Below, piece by piece: positions 1 through 8,143 of a DNA stretch of 64,000 nucleotides. A model generated the notes under the pieces. That model saw only the letters and a program-made list of their open reading frames with translations. It ran no database searches and was not told where the DNA came from. The DNA comes from ZC4RG30 sp040508085 (GTDB lineage Bacteria; Pseudomonadota; Gammaproteobacteria; Steroidobacterales; Steroidobacteraceae): positions 1 to 64,000 of the forward strand of contig JBEVNO010000058.1 in NCBI GenBank assembly GCA_040508085.1, written 5' to 3'. The first letter of the stretch is position 1; every line of letters begins with the position of its first letter. The position numbers were made by a program, and so were the translations under genes.

Positions 1-190
1 CCAGCGCCTCTTTGAGACGCCGCACCACCACTTCGCTATCGGCGCCTTACCTTCTGGTTAGGGCGCCGTCCGCGATGTGTTGCCGGGCCCGCTCGCGCAG
101 CGTGGCGATGTCGGAGAGAAAGCTCTCCTTCGGCTCCGGATTCCCTGGGTCACCCGGATTGTCCCGGATCTGCCTGACTGAGATCGGCAT
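1..190 (-). pseudogene. Ferritin-like (bacterioferritin-type) protein, N-terminal part, interrupted by a stop
   Basis: Reading from ATG at 190 (AGGAG about 7 bases upstream) gives a 47-residue N-terminus with ESFLSDIATLRERARQHIADGALT, the opening of a ferritin-like family (usually about 170 aa) that stores or oxidises iron. The frame then hits TAA at 49-47. The same frame continues past the stop as GADSEVVVRRLKEAL to the window edge, which matches the next part of the family (consensus near T-x-x-Y-x-A-D-x-E-x-V-x-x-L-x-E-A-L). The stop falls where a Tyr is usual, so a TAC-to-TAA change or two compensating indels would explain it. The rest of the gene lies outside the window. It is either a real pseudogene or a sequencing error. 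Confidence 0.55.
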
Positions 191-233
191 CACCAACTCC
201 TGGCCACAAGGGCGCGATGGGCCGGCGTCTGGC

Positions 234-680
234 TTACTTGTTGTCCAGCTTCTGGGTGGCGTCGCTGCGCTTGCGCTCGGTTTCCAGCGCCAGCTGGGCG
301 GTGGACTTGGCCGACTCGTAGGCGGCATCCGCGCTCTTCTTGCACTGCGACTGCGCATCGCCCTTCAGCGCTTCGCAACCCTGCTTGGCCACATCCATGT
401 CGCCCTTGGCCTGTGCCACGGCGGTGTCGAAGCGGGCTTCGGCGCGATCCTCGATGGCATCACCGCGGTTGTCCGGGTCGCGCGAGGCGGCGGCGGTGGC
501 GGTGTCAGAATAGGTTTCCGCCTGGTCCTTCTGGGCATCCAGGACATTCTCGGCGCGGTCCTTCTGGGCATCAGCCACATCGGCCGATACGGTGGAGGGG
601 GCCTCGGCGCGGTTGCACGCCGGCAGTCCGATGAGCATCACGCTGCAGACCGCGAGAGACGAGAGAATTGGCTTTTTCAT
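234..680 (-). CDS. Small predicted lipoprotein, helical, unknown function
   Basis: 148 aa. The start at 680 has AAGGAG 10 bases upstream and begins a signal peptide MKKPILSSLAV that ends in the lipobox L-P-A-C (Cys22), so the mature protein should be anchored by lipid in the envelope. After Cys22 the sequence is Ala/Asp/Lys/Glu rich, with DAQKD repeated twice near residues 40-60 and further charged helical segments, compatible with a coiled or amphipathic helix. No enzyme motif is visible. It lies 43 bp upstream of the interrupted ferritin-like gene on the same strand and may share its transcript. I do not recognise a named family. Confidence 0.75.
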   Translation of the reverse strand: MKKPILSSLAVCSVMLIGLPACNRAEAPSTVSADVADAQKDRAENVLDAQKDQAETYSDTATAAASRDPDNRGDAIEDRAEARFDTAVAQAKGDMDVAKQGCEALKGDAQSQCKKSADAAYESAKSTAQLALETERKRSDATQKLDNK

Positions 681-797
681 TGATATCACTCCTTGAACGA
701 TGGACCCGCGAATGCGGGGTCTACGTGGGGACATATGCTGGAGCAGGGCCCGCACCCGGGCTGTAGGCGCAGGTCGGGTATCCGGATAGGGTCAGTC

Positions 798-3700
798 CTA
801 GGCCGGTTCGCGCTCCCGCTGTGCCCAGGCTTCACTGAGGCGCTTTGCCGAAACCGGCACGCGCGTGCGCAGCGCCTGTGCGAACAGCGACACCCGCAGC
901 TCCTCCAGCAGCCAGCGGAAATCATCCTCCGCGGGCGCACGCAGGCCGCGCTCGGCCTTGACCCGCTCGCGGTAGCGCATCTCCACGGGCGCGATCTCGG
1001 CCGTGAGCTGCGCATCGCGGCGAACATCACGCGCGGATTTTTCCAGCCGCTGTTCCAGCGCCTGCAGGTAGCGCGGCATTTCGCGCAGTCGCTCCCAGGG
1101 CGTGGTGAGCAGGAAGCCTGCCGGCACCAGCCACGCCAGTTGCGCGCGGATGTCTGCGGCGGTCGAGGGCGCGGCCTTCGGCAGCGCCGCCTGCACCCGC
1201 GCCAGTCGTTCCAGCGTGCCCTGCACGCTGCGCGAGATCTCCTGCACCGGCAGCCCGATGCCAGCGCGGTGGGTGGCGATGCGCGCGTCGAAGGCGGCGC
1301 TGCTGCGCAGCGGCTCGCGGCCGTCCAGGAACACGGTCATCACCACGCGATCCAGCAGGTCGTCGCGCAGGTCGCGGCCGGCGGCGAGCTCGGGGTTGAG
1401 CCAGGGGTGCGCCGCCAGGTTGCGGTAGGTGAGCTCGCCCTGCACATTCACGGCCATGTCCCGCCGCAGCGCTTTCAGCTCGCGCGCCTGCGTCAGCTGG
1501 ATCAGCCGCGCGGTGCCCCGCCGGTGGCTGGCCTGCGCCTCGGGGGGCGTGGCAAAGGCGCGCAGGCCCACCGATGTGCCCTCATCCACCAGTGCGGGAT
1601 ACCCCACCTGGCGCCGGCCGGCTTTCTGCACTTCCTGCCGCTCGGGGATCTCGCCGAACTCCCAGCTGCGCACGCCGGTGATGAGCCCGGACTGCTTCGC
1701 GTAATCCTGCTGCGAGGCGCCGGCATGGCGCCCGCGCAGGGCAGCCAGACTGCGCGAGCGCCCGATCACCTTGTCCGCATCATCCAGCAGCAGGAAGTTC
1801 ATGCGCAGGTGCGGCGGCAGCACGTCTTCGCGGAAATCGCCGCGCTTCACCGGCACGCCGCCGGTGCGCGACAGCGCCGCCGCCAGCTGCGTATATAAAG
1901 AGCCACGGCCCGGGTCGAGCAGCGGCAGCACCCGTGCCACGGCTTCCGGCACGGGCACGAAATGCACGCGCAGCTGTTTCGGCAGCGAACGCACCAGTGC
2001 CGTCACCAGCTCTTCGGACAGCCCGGGCACCAGCCATTCGAATGGCTCCTCGGGCAGCTGGTTCAGCACATGCAGCGGCACCAGTGCCGAGACCCCGTCA
2101 TCCTCATGGCCGGGCTCGAAGCGGTAGCGCAGCTGCACCACGAGCGGCCCCGCCGCCAGGTGATCCGGGAAGCGCGTGGCGTCCAGCTCTGCCTCGCTGG
2201 CGGCGATGTCACGCTCGGTCAGCCACAGCAGCTTCGGCTGCGCGGCTTCGGCCTCGCGGCGCCAGCGCTCGAAGGCAGCACCAGTGGAGATGCCCTCCGG
2301 CACGCGCGCGTCGAAGAATTCATACAGCCGGCCCTCGTCCACCAGCAGGTCGACACGCCGGCCTTTCTGCTGCAGGTACTCGGTATCGGTGAGCAGCCGG
2401 GTGTTGTGCTCGAGGAAGGGCGCACGACTATCGTATTCCATGCGCACCAATGCGTGCCGGATGAACAGTTCGCGTGCCGCGGGCGGATCAATGCGCTCGT
2501 ACGGGACGCGCCGGCCGCTGACCAGCGTCAACCCGAACAGGGTGGTGCGCTCGTAGATGGAGGCGCGCGCGGCCCGTCGCTCCCAGTGCGGCTCATAGTG
2601 CTGGCGGCGTACCAGGTGCTCGCCTACCTGCTCCACCCAGGCCGGGTCGATCCGCGCCACGGTGCGCGCATACACCTTGGTGGTCTGCACCTGCTCGGCG
2701 CTCACGATCCACGGCGGTTTCGCCTTGAACTGCCCCGAACCCGGGTGGATGTTGAGCTTTGTGCCGTTGGCGCCCAGGTACTCCGCCTGCTCCTTGCGCT
2801 GCGCCACCTGTGACAGCAGGCCCGCCAGCAGCGCCCGATGGATGGCCTCGTACTGCGCCGGCTGCGCATTCAGCTGCAGCGCCAGCTCACCCTTCACCAC
2901 TTCCATCACCTGGCCATGCACATCCTGCCACTCGGTGAGCCGCAGGTAGGAGAGGTAGTTCTCCTTGCACCAGCCGCGCAGCTTGGCGCGCGAGAGCTGC
3001 GCGCGCTGCTCACTCCAGGCGCGCCACAGTTTCAGCAGCGACAGGAAATCCGACTGTTCATCGCGCAGCGGTGCATGTTTCTGGTCCGCCTGAGTCTGCT
3101 TGTCGGCGGGCCGGTCGCGCGGATCCTGCACCGACAGCGCGGCAGCGATGACGGCCACTTCCTCCAGGCATTGCTCCTTCGCGCCCGCCAGCAGCATGCG
3201 GCCCAGCTTCGGATCCAGCGGCAGCTGCGCCAGGCGCCGGCCGGTTTCGGTCAGCTGCCCTTCCGCCGACAGCGCGCCCAGCTCGCGCAGGCTGCGCTGT
3301 CCGTCGCGCACATAGCGGCCATCCGGCGGCTCGACGAAGGGGAAGGCCTCGATGTCCCCGAGCTTCAGCGCATGCATCTGCAGGATCACCGCGGCGAGGT
3401 TGGTGCGCTGGATCTCCGGCTCGGTGAAGGCCGGCCGCGCCAGGTAATCGGCCTCGTCGTACAGCCGGATGCAGATGCCGGGGCCGACGCGCCCGCAGCG
3501 GCCGGCGCGCTGGTTCGCCGAGGCCTGCGAGATCTTCTCGATGGGCAGGCGCTGCAGCCGGCTGCGATGGCTGTAACGGCTGATGCGGGCGACGCCGGTG
3601 TCGATCACGGCACGGATGCCCGGCACCGTCAGCGAGGTTTCCGCCACATTGGTCGCCAGCACCACGCGGCGCCTGCCCGACGGCCGGAACACGCGCTGCT

Positions 3701-4679
3701 GCTCCTCCTGCGCCAGCCGCGAATACAGCGGCAGCACCTCGCAGCCCATGGGGTGGTGCTTGCGCAGCGATTCGGTGGTCTCGCGGATCTCGCGCTCGCC
3801 GCTGAGGAACACCAGGATGTCGCCGCTCTGGTCGCGCCACAGTTCATCCACCGCCGTGAGGATGGCGTCCTGTTCCGCCGCGGCGGTCTCGTCCTCCTCG
3901 TCCAGCTGCACCGCGCGGTAGCGCACCTCCACCGGATAGCTGCGGCCCGATACCTGGATGATGGGCGCGTCAGCGAAGTGCTTCGAGAAGCGCTCGGTGT
4001 CGATGGTGGCCGAGGTGATGACGATCTTCAGGTCCGGCCGCCGCGGCAGCAGCCAGCGCAGGTAGCCCAGCAGGAAGTCGATGTTCAGCGAACGCTCGTG
4101 CGCCTCGTCCACGATGATGGTGTCGTAGGCGTCGAGGAAGCGATCGCCCTGCGTCTCGGCCAGCAGGATGCCGTCCGTCATCAGCTTGATCAGGCCCTCG
4201 GGACGGCTGCGATCCTGGAAACGCAGCTTGTAGCCCACCAGCTGGCCCAGCGGCACCTGCAGTTCCTCCGCAATGCGCGCGGCCACTGCCCGCGCCGCGA
4301 TGCGCCGCGGCTGCGTGTGGCCGATGATGCCGGCCACGCCCCGGCCTGCCTCCAGGCAGATCTTCGGCAACTGCGTGGTCTTGCCCGAGCCCGTCTCGCC
4401 GGCAACGATGACTACCGGATGCGCCGCGATGGCCGCGCGGATGGCATCGCGATGTGCGGAGACCGGCAGGTCTTCCGGATAGCTGAGCGCTGGCACACTC
4501 GCCGCCCGCGCCTGGCGGGCGGCACTGGAGGCCGCGATGCGCGCGGCCAGCGCCTGCTCTGCGCCGCCCACTGCGTTGCCGCGCAGCCGTGCCGCGGCCA
4601 GCCGGTCGCGCTCGCGACGCAGGCGGAACTGGTCACGGCGCAGGCAGTCTTCGATGGCGGGAGAATCCGGCGGGCTCAT
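798..4679 (-). CDS. hrpA: ATP-dependent RNA helicase HrpA
   Basis: 1293 aa, the usual full length for bacterial HrpA, a DEAH-box RNA helicase that in E. coli acts on mRNA processing and stalled ribosomes. Motif I GETGSGKTTQ is at about 94-103, DEAH at 191-194, SAT follows, and QRAGRCGR (motif VI) comes further on, followed by the helicase-associated and OB-fold regions. The remaining C-terminal half is the HrpA-specific domain (DUF3418-like). It is transcribed away from the BON-domain gene, with a 115-bp divergent gap. Long open frames on the opposite strand are GC-driven shadows. Confidence 0.97.
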   Translation of the reverse strand: MSPPDSPAIEDCLRRDQFRLRRERDRLAAARLRGNAVGGAEQALAARIAASSAARQARAASVPALSYPEDLPVSAHRDAIRAAIAAHPVVIVAGETGSGKTTQLPKICLEAGRGVAGIIGHTQPRRIAARAVAARIAEELQVPLGQLVGYKLRFQDRSRPEGLIKLMTDGILLAETQGDRFLDAYDTIIVDEAHERSLNIDFLLGYLRWLLPRRPDLKIVITSATIDTERFSKHFADAPIIQVSGRSYPVEVRYRAVQLDEEDETAAAEQDAILTAVDELWRDQSGDILVFLSGEREIRETTESLRKHHPMGCEVLPLYSRLAQEEQQRVFRPSGRRRVVLATNVAETSLTVPGIRAVIDTGVARISRYSHRSRLQRLPIEKISQASANQRAGRCGRVGPGICIRLYDEADYLARPAFTEPEIQRTNLAAVILQMHALKLGDIEAFPFVEPPDGRYVRDGQRSLRELGALSAEGQLTETGRRLAQLPLDPKLGRMLLAGAKEQCLEEVAVIAAALSVQDPRDRPADKQTQADQKHAPLRDEQSDFLSLLKLWRAWSEQRAQLSRAKLRGWCKENYLSYLRLTEWQDVHGQVMEVVKGELALQLNAQPAQYEAIHRALLAGLLSQVAQRKEQAEYLGANGTKLNIHPGSGQFKAKPPWIVSAEQVQTTKVYARTVARIDPAWVEQVGEHLVRRQHYEPHWERRAARASIYERTTLFGLTLVSGRRVPYERIDPPAARELFIRHALVRMEYDSRAPFLEHNTRLLTDTEYLQQKGRRVDLLVDEGRLYEFFDARVPEGISTGAAFERWRREAEAAQPKLLWLTERDIAASEAELDATRFPDHLAAGPLVVQLRYRFEPGHEDDGVSALVPLHVLNQLPEEPFEWLVPGLSEELVTALVRSLPKQLRVHFVPVPEAVARVLPLLDPGRGSLYTQLAAALSRTGGVPVKRGDFREDVLPPHLRMNFLLLDDADKVIGRSRSLAALRGRHAGASQQDYAKQSGLITGVRSWEFGEIPERQEVQKAGRRQVGYPALVDEGTSVGLRAFATPPEAQASHRRGTARLIQLTQARELKALRRDMAVNVQGELTYRNLAAHPWLNPELAAGRDLRDDLLDRVVMTVFLDGREPLRSSAAFDARIATHRAGIGLPVQEISRSVQGTLERLARVQAALPKAAPSTAADIRAQLAWLVPAGFLLTTPWERLREMPRYLQALEQRLEKSARDVRRDAQLTAEIAPVEMRYRERVKAERGLRAPAEDDFRWLLEELRVSLFAQALRTRVPVSAKRLSEAWAQREREPA

Positions 4680-4794
4680 GGTGGGGGCGATGTCCTACCC
4701 CGGCAGACTCCGGCGGACGACAGGCTGTCCTGGGGCGGGGGCCGATGATAGCTGCATCGGGCTGCAACAGCCCTGTTACGGACTGGAGCCTGCC

Positions 4795-5400
4795 ATGCGA
4801 CCCACCCTCATTTCATCTGCAGTAGCGGCCGCGCTGGCCGCGACCACACTGGCCTTTGCCACCGGCGCCAGCGCCCAGCTGCCTGCCGAGCCGGGCACCG
4901 GCACGGTGGCACCGGCGACAGCGGTGCCGGCGAAGCCGGATGTCAACGCCGCGGCCGAGAACGTGAAGAAGGCGCTGCAGGCCAAGAAGGATGTGCCGGC
5001 CGGTGAGATAACCGTAGGCACGCATGCCGACACCATCATCGTCAGTGGCGAGGTGAGCAGCGCGGCACAGGCTGCCGCCGCGCAGTCGACGGCGGAGGCC
5101 GCTTCGGAAGGCGCCCGGGTATCCACCAACATCGAGGTCCGCCCCGACGCCGAACAGAGCGCGGCGCAGCGCGGTGTCCAGCAGCAGGAAGCCGGGCTGG
5201 TGCGCAATGTGGAACAGGCGCTGCAACGTGACTCCGCCACTGCCGGGCTGGGTGTGCAGGTCAGTGTGCGGGCGCCGGATGTCATCGGCCTGCATGGCCT
5301 GGTGCCAACAGCCGCGAGCCGCCAGGCGGCCGGACGCGTGGCCGCACAGGTGGCGGGTGTGAAGCGGGTGGACAACCAGCTGCAGATTCCGGCCGAGTAG
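4795..5400 (+). CDS. BON-domain periplasmic protein
   Basis: 201 aa. The start at 4795 opens a clear Sec signal peptide (MRPTLISSAVAAALAATTLA, cleavage near ASA-Q at residue 27). An Ala/Pro linker is followed by two BON-like alpha/beta repeats at roughly 50-115 and 132-200. In each, a helix (VKKALQAKK; VRNVEQALQRD) leads to a hydrophobic strand with a V-x-G-x-V or GLHGLVP turn and a second helix. BON proteins bind membranes or outer-membrane components and often respond to osmotic stress. This role is inferred from the fold only. A more upstream in-frame start would lose the signal peptide and overlap hrpA. Confidence 0.8.
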   Translation: MRPTLISSAVAAALAATTLAFATGASAQLPAEPGTGTVAPATAVPAKPDVNAAAENVKKALQAKKDVPAGEITVGTHADTIIVSGEVSSAAQAAAAQSTAEAASEGARVSTNIEVRPDAEQSAAQRGVQQQEAGLVRNVEQALQRDSATAGLGVQVSVRAPDVIGLHGLVPTAASRQAAGRVAAQVAGVKRVDNQLQIPAE

Positions 5401-5402
5401 CT

Positions 5403-5804
5403 TCAGCCGAAATCGATACGGGATACCGGCGTGGCCTGCAGATGATCAGCCAGCTGCAGGCCCGTGTTGCGGCTGATGAGAGGTCCCAGCGAATGCGTTT
5501 CTGCAGCGGCAAACGCAAGGGATTGATCCGTGAACCGCCGCCGGCCAGTTCGCGGTGCCGCGTGCAGCAGCGCATAGCCCTGGTGTCGCGGATCGCGCTC
5601 GATCTGCCCGGCGAGCGCCTTGACCACTTCCTCCTCGCCTTCCAGCAATTGCAGGAAGCGGTCACCATCGAACTGCAGCATTGAAGTGACGTCCAGGCGC
5701 GCGTTCTTCGCCCGCGCCCGCTGCACCATCTCCAGCAGGAACTGCTGATCCCCGATGGCTGTGATCCAGCTGGCGTAAACCAGTTCGTAGGGCATTGTGT
5801 CCAT
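5403..5804 (-). CDS. BLUF-domain blue-light photoreceptor, stand-alone
   Basis: 133 aa, a single BLUF domain with a short C-terminal extension and no fused output domain. The flavin-photocycle residues can be aligned: the Tyr in ELVYAS near the N-terminus, the Asn in KNARLDVT, and the Gln in RFLQLLEG. The Gly of the usual I-T-G turn is Ser here (VTS). Such short BLUF proteins bind FAD and signal by protein contact. The divergent Crp/Fnr gene and the nearby PAS kinase are plausible partners, but this is inference. Translation could start at 5804 or at the second ATG (5795); neither has a strong Shine-Dalgarno sequence. Confidence 0.85.
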   Translation of the reverse strand: MDTMPYELVYASWITAIGDQQFLLEMVQRARAKNARLDVTSMLQFDGDRFLQLLEGEEEVVKALAGQIERDPRHQGYALLHAAPRTGRRRFTDQSLAFAAAETHSLGPLISRNTGLQLADHLQATPVSRIDFG

Positions 5805-5815
5805 GGCGTCGGTTG

Positions 5816-5829
5816 TAGGAATATTCCTA
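5816..5829. promoter_or_regulatory. 14-bp perfect palindrome between BLUF and Crp/Fnr genes
   Basis: TAGGAATATTCCTA is a perfect inverted repeat in the 74-bp divergent gap, 12 bases from the BLUF start and 50 bases from the regulator start. Its position suits an operator controlling one or both genes, perhaps autoregulation by the adjacent Crp/Fnr protein, although it does not match the FNR or CRP consensus. Confidence 0.4.
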
Positions 5830-5878
5830 TGACTTTATCCGGGCCCCGCCGCGCCCCGGTACATCAAAAGACGTAACC

Positions 5879-6646
5879 ATGGCGATCAGAAAAAACGCAG
5901 CGCGCCCGGAACCGATTCTCGTGCCCTGTGCCGCCTGCCCGTTGCGGCGCCAGGACATTTTCAAGAAGGCTACCGCTGAAGAGATCGCCTTCATCCAGCA
6001 GCTGAAGATCGGCGAACTGGTGCTGCCTGCGGGCTCGCAGGTGATGCGCGAGGATGTGCCAACGGGCGAGTACTTCACGCTGCTCGGCGGCTGGGCCTTC
6101 CGTTACCGCACCTTGTCGTCCGGGGCCCGGCAGATCCTCAATTTCCTGCTGCCGGGAGACTTCCTCGGCCTGCAGGAGAAACTCGACGGCAAGGCCGCGC
6201 ATGGCGTTGAGCTGCTGACCGATGGCGTGCTGTGCCGCTTCCCCGGCGAGCGGCTGTTCGATGTGTACCGTTCGCACCCGGCGCTGGGCTACGACCTCAC
6301 CTGGCTTGCCGCGCATGAGGAGCTGATCATGGACGAGAACCTGGTCTCGGTCGGCCAGCGTTCGGCGCCGCAGCGCATTGCCATGCTGCTCATCCATCTC
6401 TTCAAGCGTGCCGAGTCAGTGGGGCTGAAGGATGAAGACGACACCGTACCGTTTCCGGTAACGCAGCAGCACATGTCCGATGCATTGGGCCTGTCGCTGG
6501 TGCATACCCACCGCACGCTGCGCCGGCTGCAGCACAGCGGCTTGTTCCATGTGGAGGACGGCCGGCTCGCCATCCGCAAGCCGAAGGCATTGCGGCATCT
6601 TGCCGATTACTATGCGCTGCCGTTGCGGGATCGCCCGCTGATCTGA
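5879..6646 (+). CDS. Crp/Fnr-family transcriptional regulator
   Basis: 255 aa. A cyclic-nucleotide-binding-like beta-roll covers about 25-130 (LPAGSQVMREDVPTGEYFTLLGG, then the FLLPGDFLGL hallmark). A dimer helix follows, then a winged helix-turn-helix at about 190-235 (VTQQHMSDALGLSLVHTHRTLRRL). N-terminal C17-x2-C20 and a lone Cys119 are reminiscent of FNR, which uses four Cys for a 4Fe-4S cluster. Only three are seen here, so oxygen sensing is possible but not shown. It is divergent from the BLUF gene and converges with a histidine kinase gene, overlapping its 3' end by 37 bp. Confidence 0.9.
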   Translation: MAIRKNAARPEPILVPCAACPLRRQDIFKKATAEEIAFIQQLKIGELVLPAGSQVMREDVPTGEYFTLLGGWAFRYRTLSSGARQILNFLLPGDFLGLQEKLDGKAAHGVELLTDGVLCRFPGERLFDVYRSHPALGYDLTWLAAHEELIMDENLVSVGQRSAPQRIAMLLIHLFKRAESVGLKDEDDTVPFPVTQQHMSDALGLSLVHTHRTLRRLQHSGLFHVEDGRLAIRKPKALRHLADYYALPLRDRPLI

Positions 6647-8046
6647 TCGTTGCCAGTGGCTGCCGGCGATGTCGCGGCGATCGGCAGCACGACGACGAAG
6701 GTCGAGCCCAGTCCCCTGCCCGGGCTGCCCGCCCGCACCGAGCCCCCGTGCAATTCGGCGAGCTGCCGCACGATCGACAGACCGAGGCCGAGTCCGCCGC
6801 GCTGGCCTGCGGTCACGGCGTCAGCCTGCCGGAAGCGATCGAATACCAGCGGCAGGAATTCGCTGCTGATGCCCGCGCCATTGTCGGACACAGCCAGTTC
6901 CACCTCGCCATCGATGCGCCGCAGGCAGACGCTGATCTGCCCGCCTGGCGGCGTGAACTTGATGGCGTTGCTCAGCAGGTTCGACAGCACCTGCTGCAGT
7001 CGCGCGGGGTCCCCCGTGACGACCACCTGGCTGCCCGGATGGAACAGGCTTTCGATGCTCAGGCGCCTGGCGGCGGCGGCGGCGCGTACGTTCTCGATGG
7101 CTGTCGTCACCACGGCGGCGATGGCTACCGGCTGCGCCAGCAATTTCACCTTGCCGCTGATGATGCTGCTCAGGTCGAGCAGGTCGTCCACCATCTGGCG
7201 CGGCGCGGGTGCGCGGCGCGCGCCCACCTCGGGGCCAGTGGAGATTCCCTGCAGCGAGGCACTGGCGGTGGTCTGCGCGCTGCGCAGGGTGGCAGGGCCC
7301 GCCGCGGGCGACTGCGCAGCGGCAGGTTCCAGCGCATCACGCCGCGCGCTCCCACTGCGCTGCAGTTGGCGTTCGGCCCAGCGCTGCTCGCTGATATCCA
7401 GCACCACGCCGGGCAGGCGCGCCGGGGTTCCCTCGCTGTCGCGCAGGACGCGCCCGCGCGCCAGCACCCGCCGCTCCGTCCCCTGCTCCGGGCGCAGCCG
7501 GTATTCACAGCTGAAATAGCTGCCGTCACGCAGCGCCTGGTCGATGGCGGCGCGGGCCAGATGCCGGTCCTCGGGGTGCACTGCCTGCAGGTAGATGGAC
7601 AGGGGGCCACCTTCGGCATCGGCGGGCGAGATGCCCAGCATCGCCGCAAGGCTGGCGTCGGCAAACACCCGGTCGCTGGTGATGTTCCATTCCCAGGTGC
7701 CGATCTCGTTCGCCAGCAGTGCGGTATCCATGCGCTCCCGGGTCTGCAGCAGCGCCCGTTCGGCGCTGGCGCGGGCCTGCTCGACGCGCGCCAGGCGGCG
7801 ATCCGCCAGCACCACTGTGGCTGCAAAGAAGATGGCACAGAAGCCAGCGAGAAAGGCGACGCCGGAACTGGTGGTGAGGTGCCCCAGCTCCTGCATGAAC
7901 AGGATGATGGCGCCGCCAGCCACCGGCGCGGCCAGCCCCCAGGGAAGCAGGAAGCGGCGCAGCGCCGCGGCGCCGCCAGGCGTGTGCGCGTGCGGGCCGT
8001 GTACGGCTGCCGTGATTCCGGCGGCTTCCGAGCTTGAAATTGACAT
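6610..8046 (-). CDS. Membrane PAS-domain histidine kinase lacking a recognisable H-box
   Basis: 478 aa. Two membrane segments (about 29-53 and 60-85) are followed by a PAS/PAC sensor (about 105-225, GTWEWNI to GVVLDISEQ) and a HATPase_c domain (about 320-455) with N-box NLLSNAIKF, DNGAGI, FDRFRQAD and GLGLGLSIV. Between PAS and HATPase the end of a HisKA domain is present (QMVDDLLDLSSI), but the place of the phospho-acceptor motif reads EPAAAQSPAAGPATLRSAQ with no His. The length of that stretch is normal. A neighbouring frame contains a weak L-R-S echo of the motif, so local frameshifts or decay are possible. No response regulator is adjacent. Confidence 0.8.
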   Translation of the reverse strand: MSISSSEAAGITAAVHGPHAHTPGGAAALRRFLLPWGLAAPVAGGAIILFMQELGHLTTSSGVAFLAGFCAIFFAATVVLADRRLARVEQARASAERALLQTRERMDTALLANEIGTWEWNITSDRVFADASLAAMLGISPADAEGGPLSIYLQAVHPEDRHLARAAIDQALRDGSYFSCEYRLRPEQGTERRVLARGRVLRDSEGTPARLPGVVLDISEQRWAERQLQRSGSARRDALEPAAAQSPAAGPATLRSAQTTASASLQGISTGPEVGARRAPAPRQMVDDLLDLSSIISGKVKLLAQPVAIAAVVTTAIENVRAAAAARRLSIESLFHPGSQVVVTGDPARLQQVLSNLLSNAIKFTPPGGQISVCLRRIDGEVELAVSDNGAGISSEFLPLVFDRFRQADAVTAGQRGGLGLGLSIVRQLAELHGGSVRAGSPGRGLGSTFVVVLPIAATSPAATGNDQISGRSRNGSA

Positions 8047-8143
8047 CCTGCAGCAAGCCTAGCCCGCAGGCGCTAATTATCTGTTCGCTGCCGAACATTG
8101 CGCCGCCCGGATACGACTCAGTCGGCGCTGCTGCGCCTGCACA

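Noticed and set aside
693..1898. Long plus-strand frames opposite hrpA (also 2838-4748)
   Set aside because: They lie antisense to a well-supported helicase, have low-complexity Arg/His/Gln-rich translations and no homology; typical GC-rich shadows.
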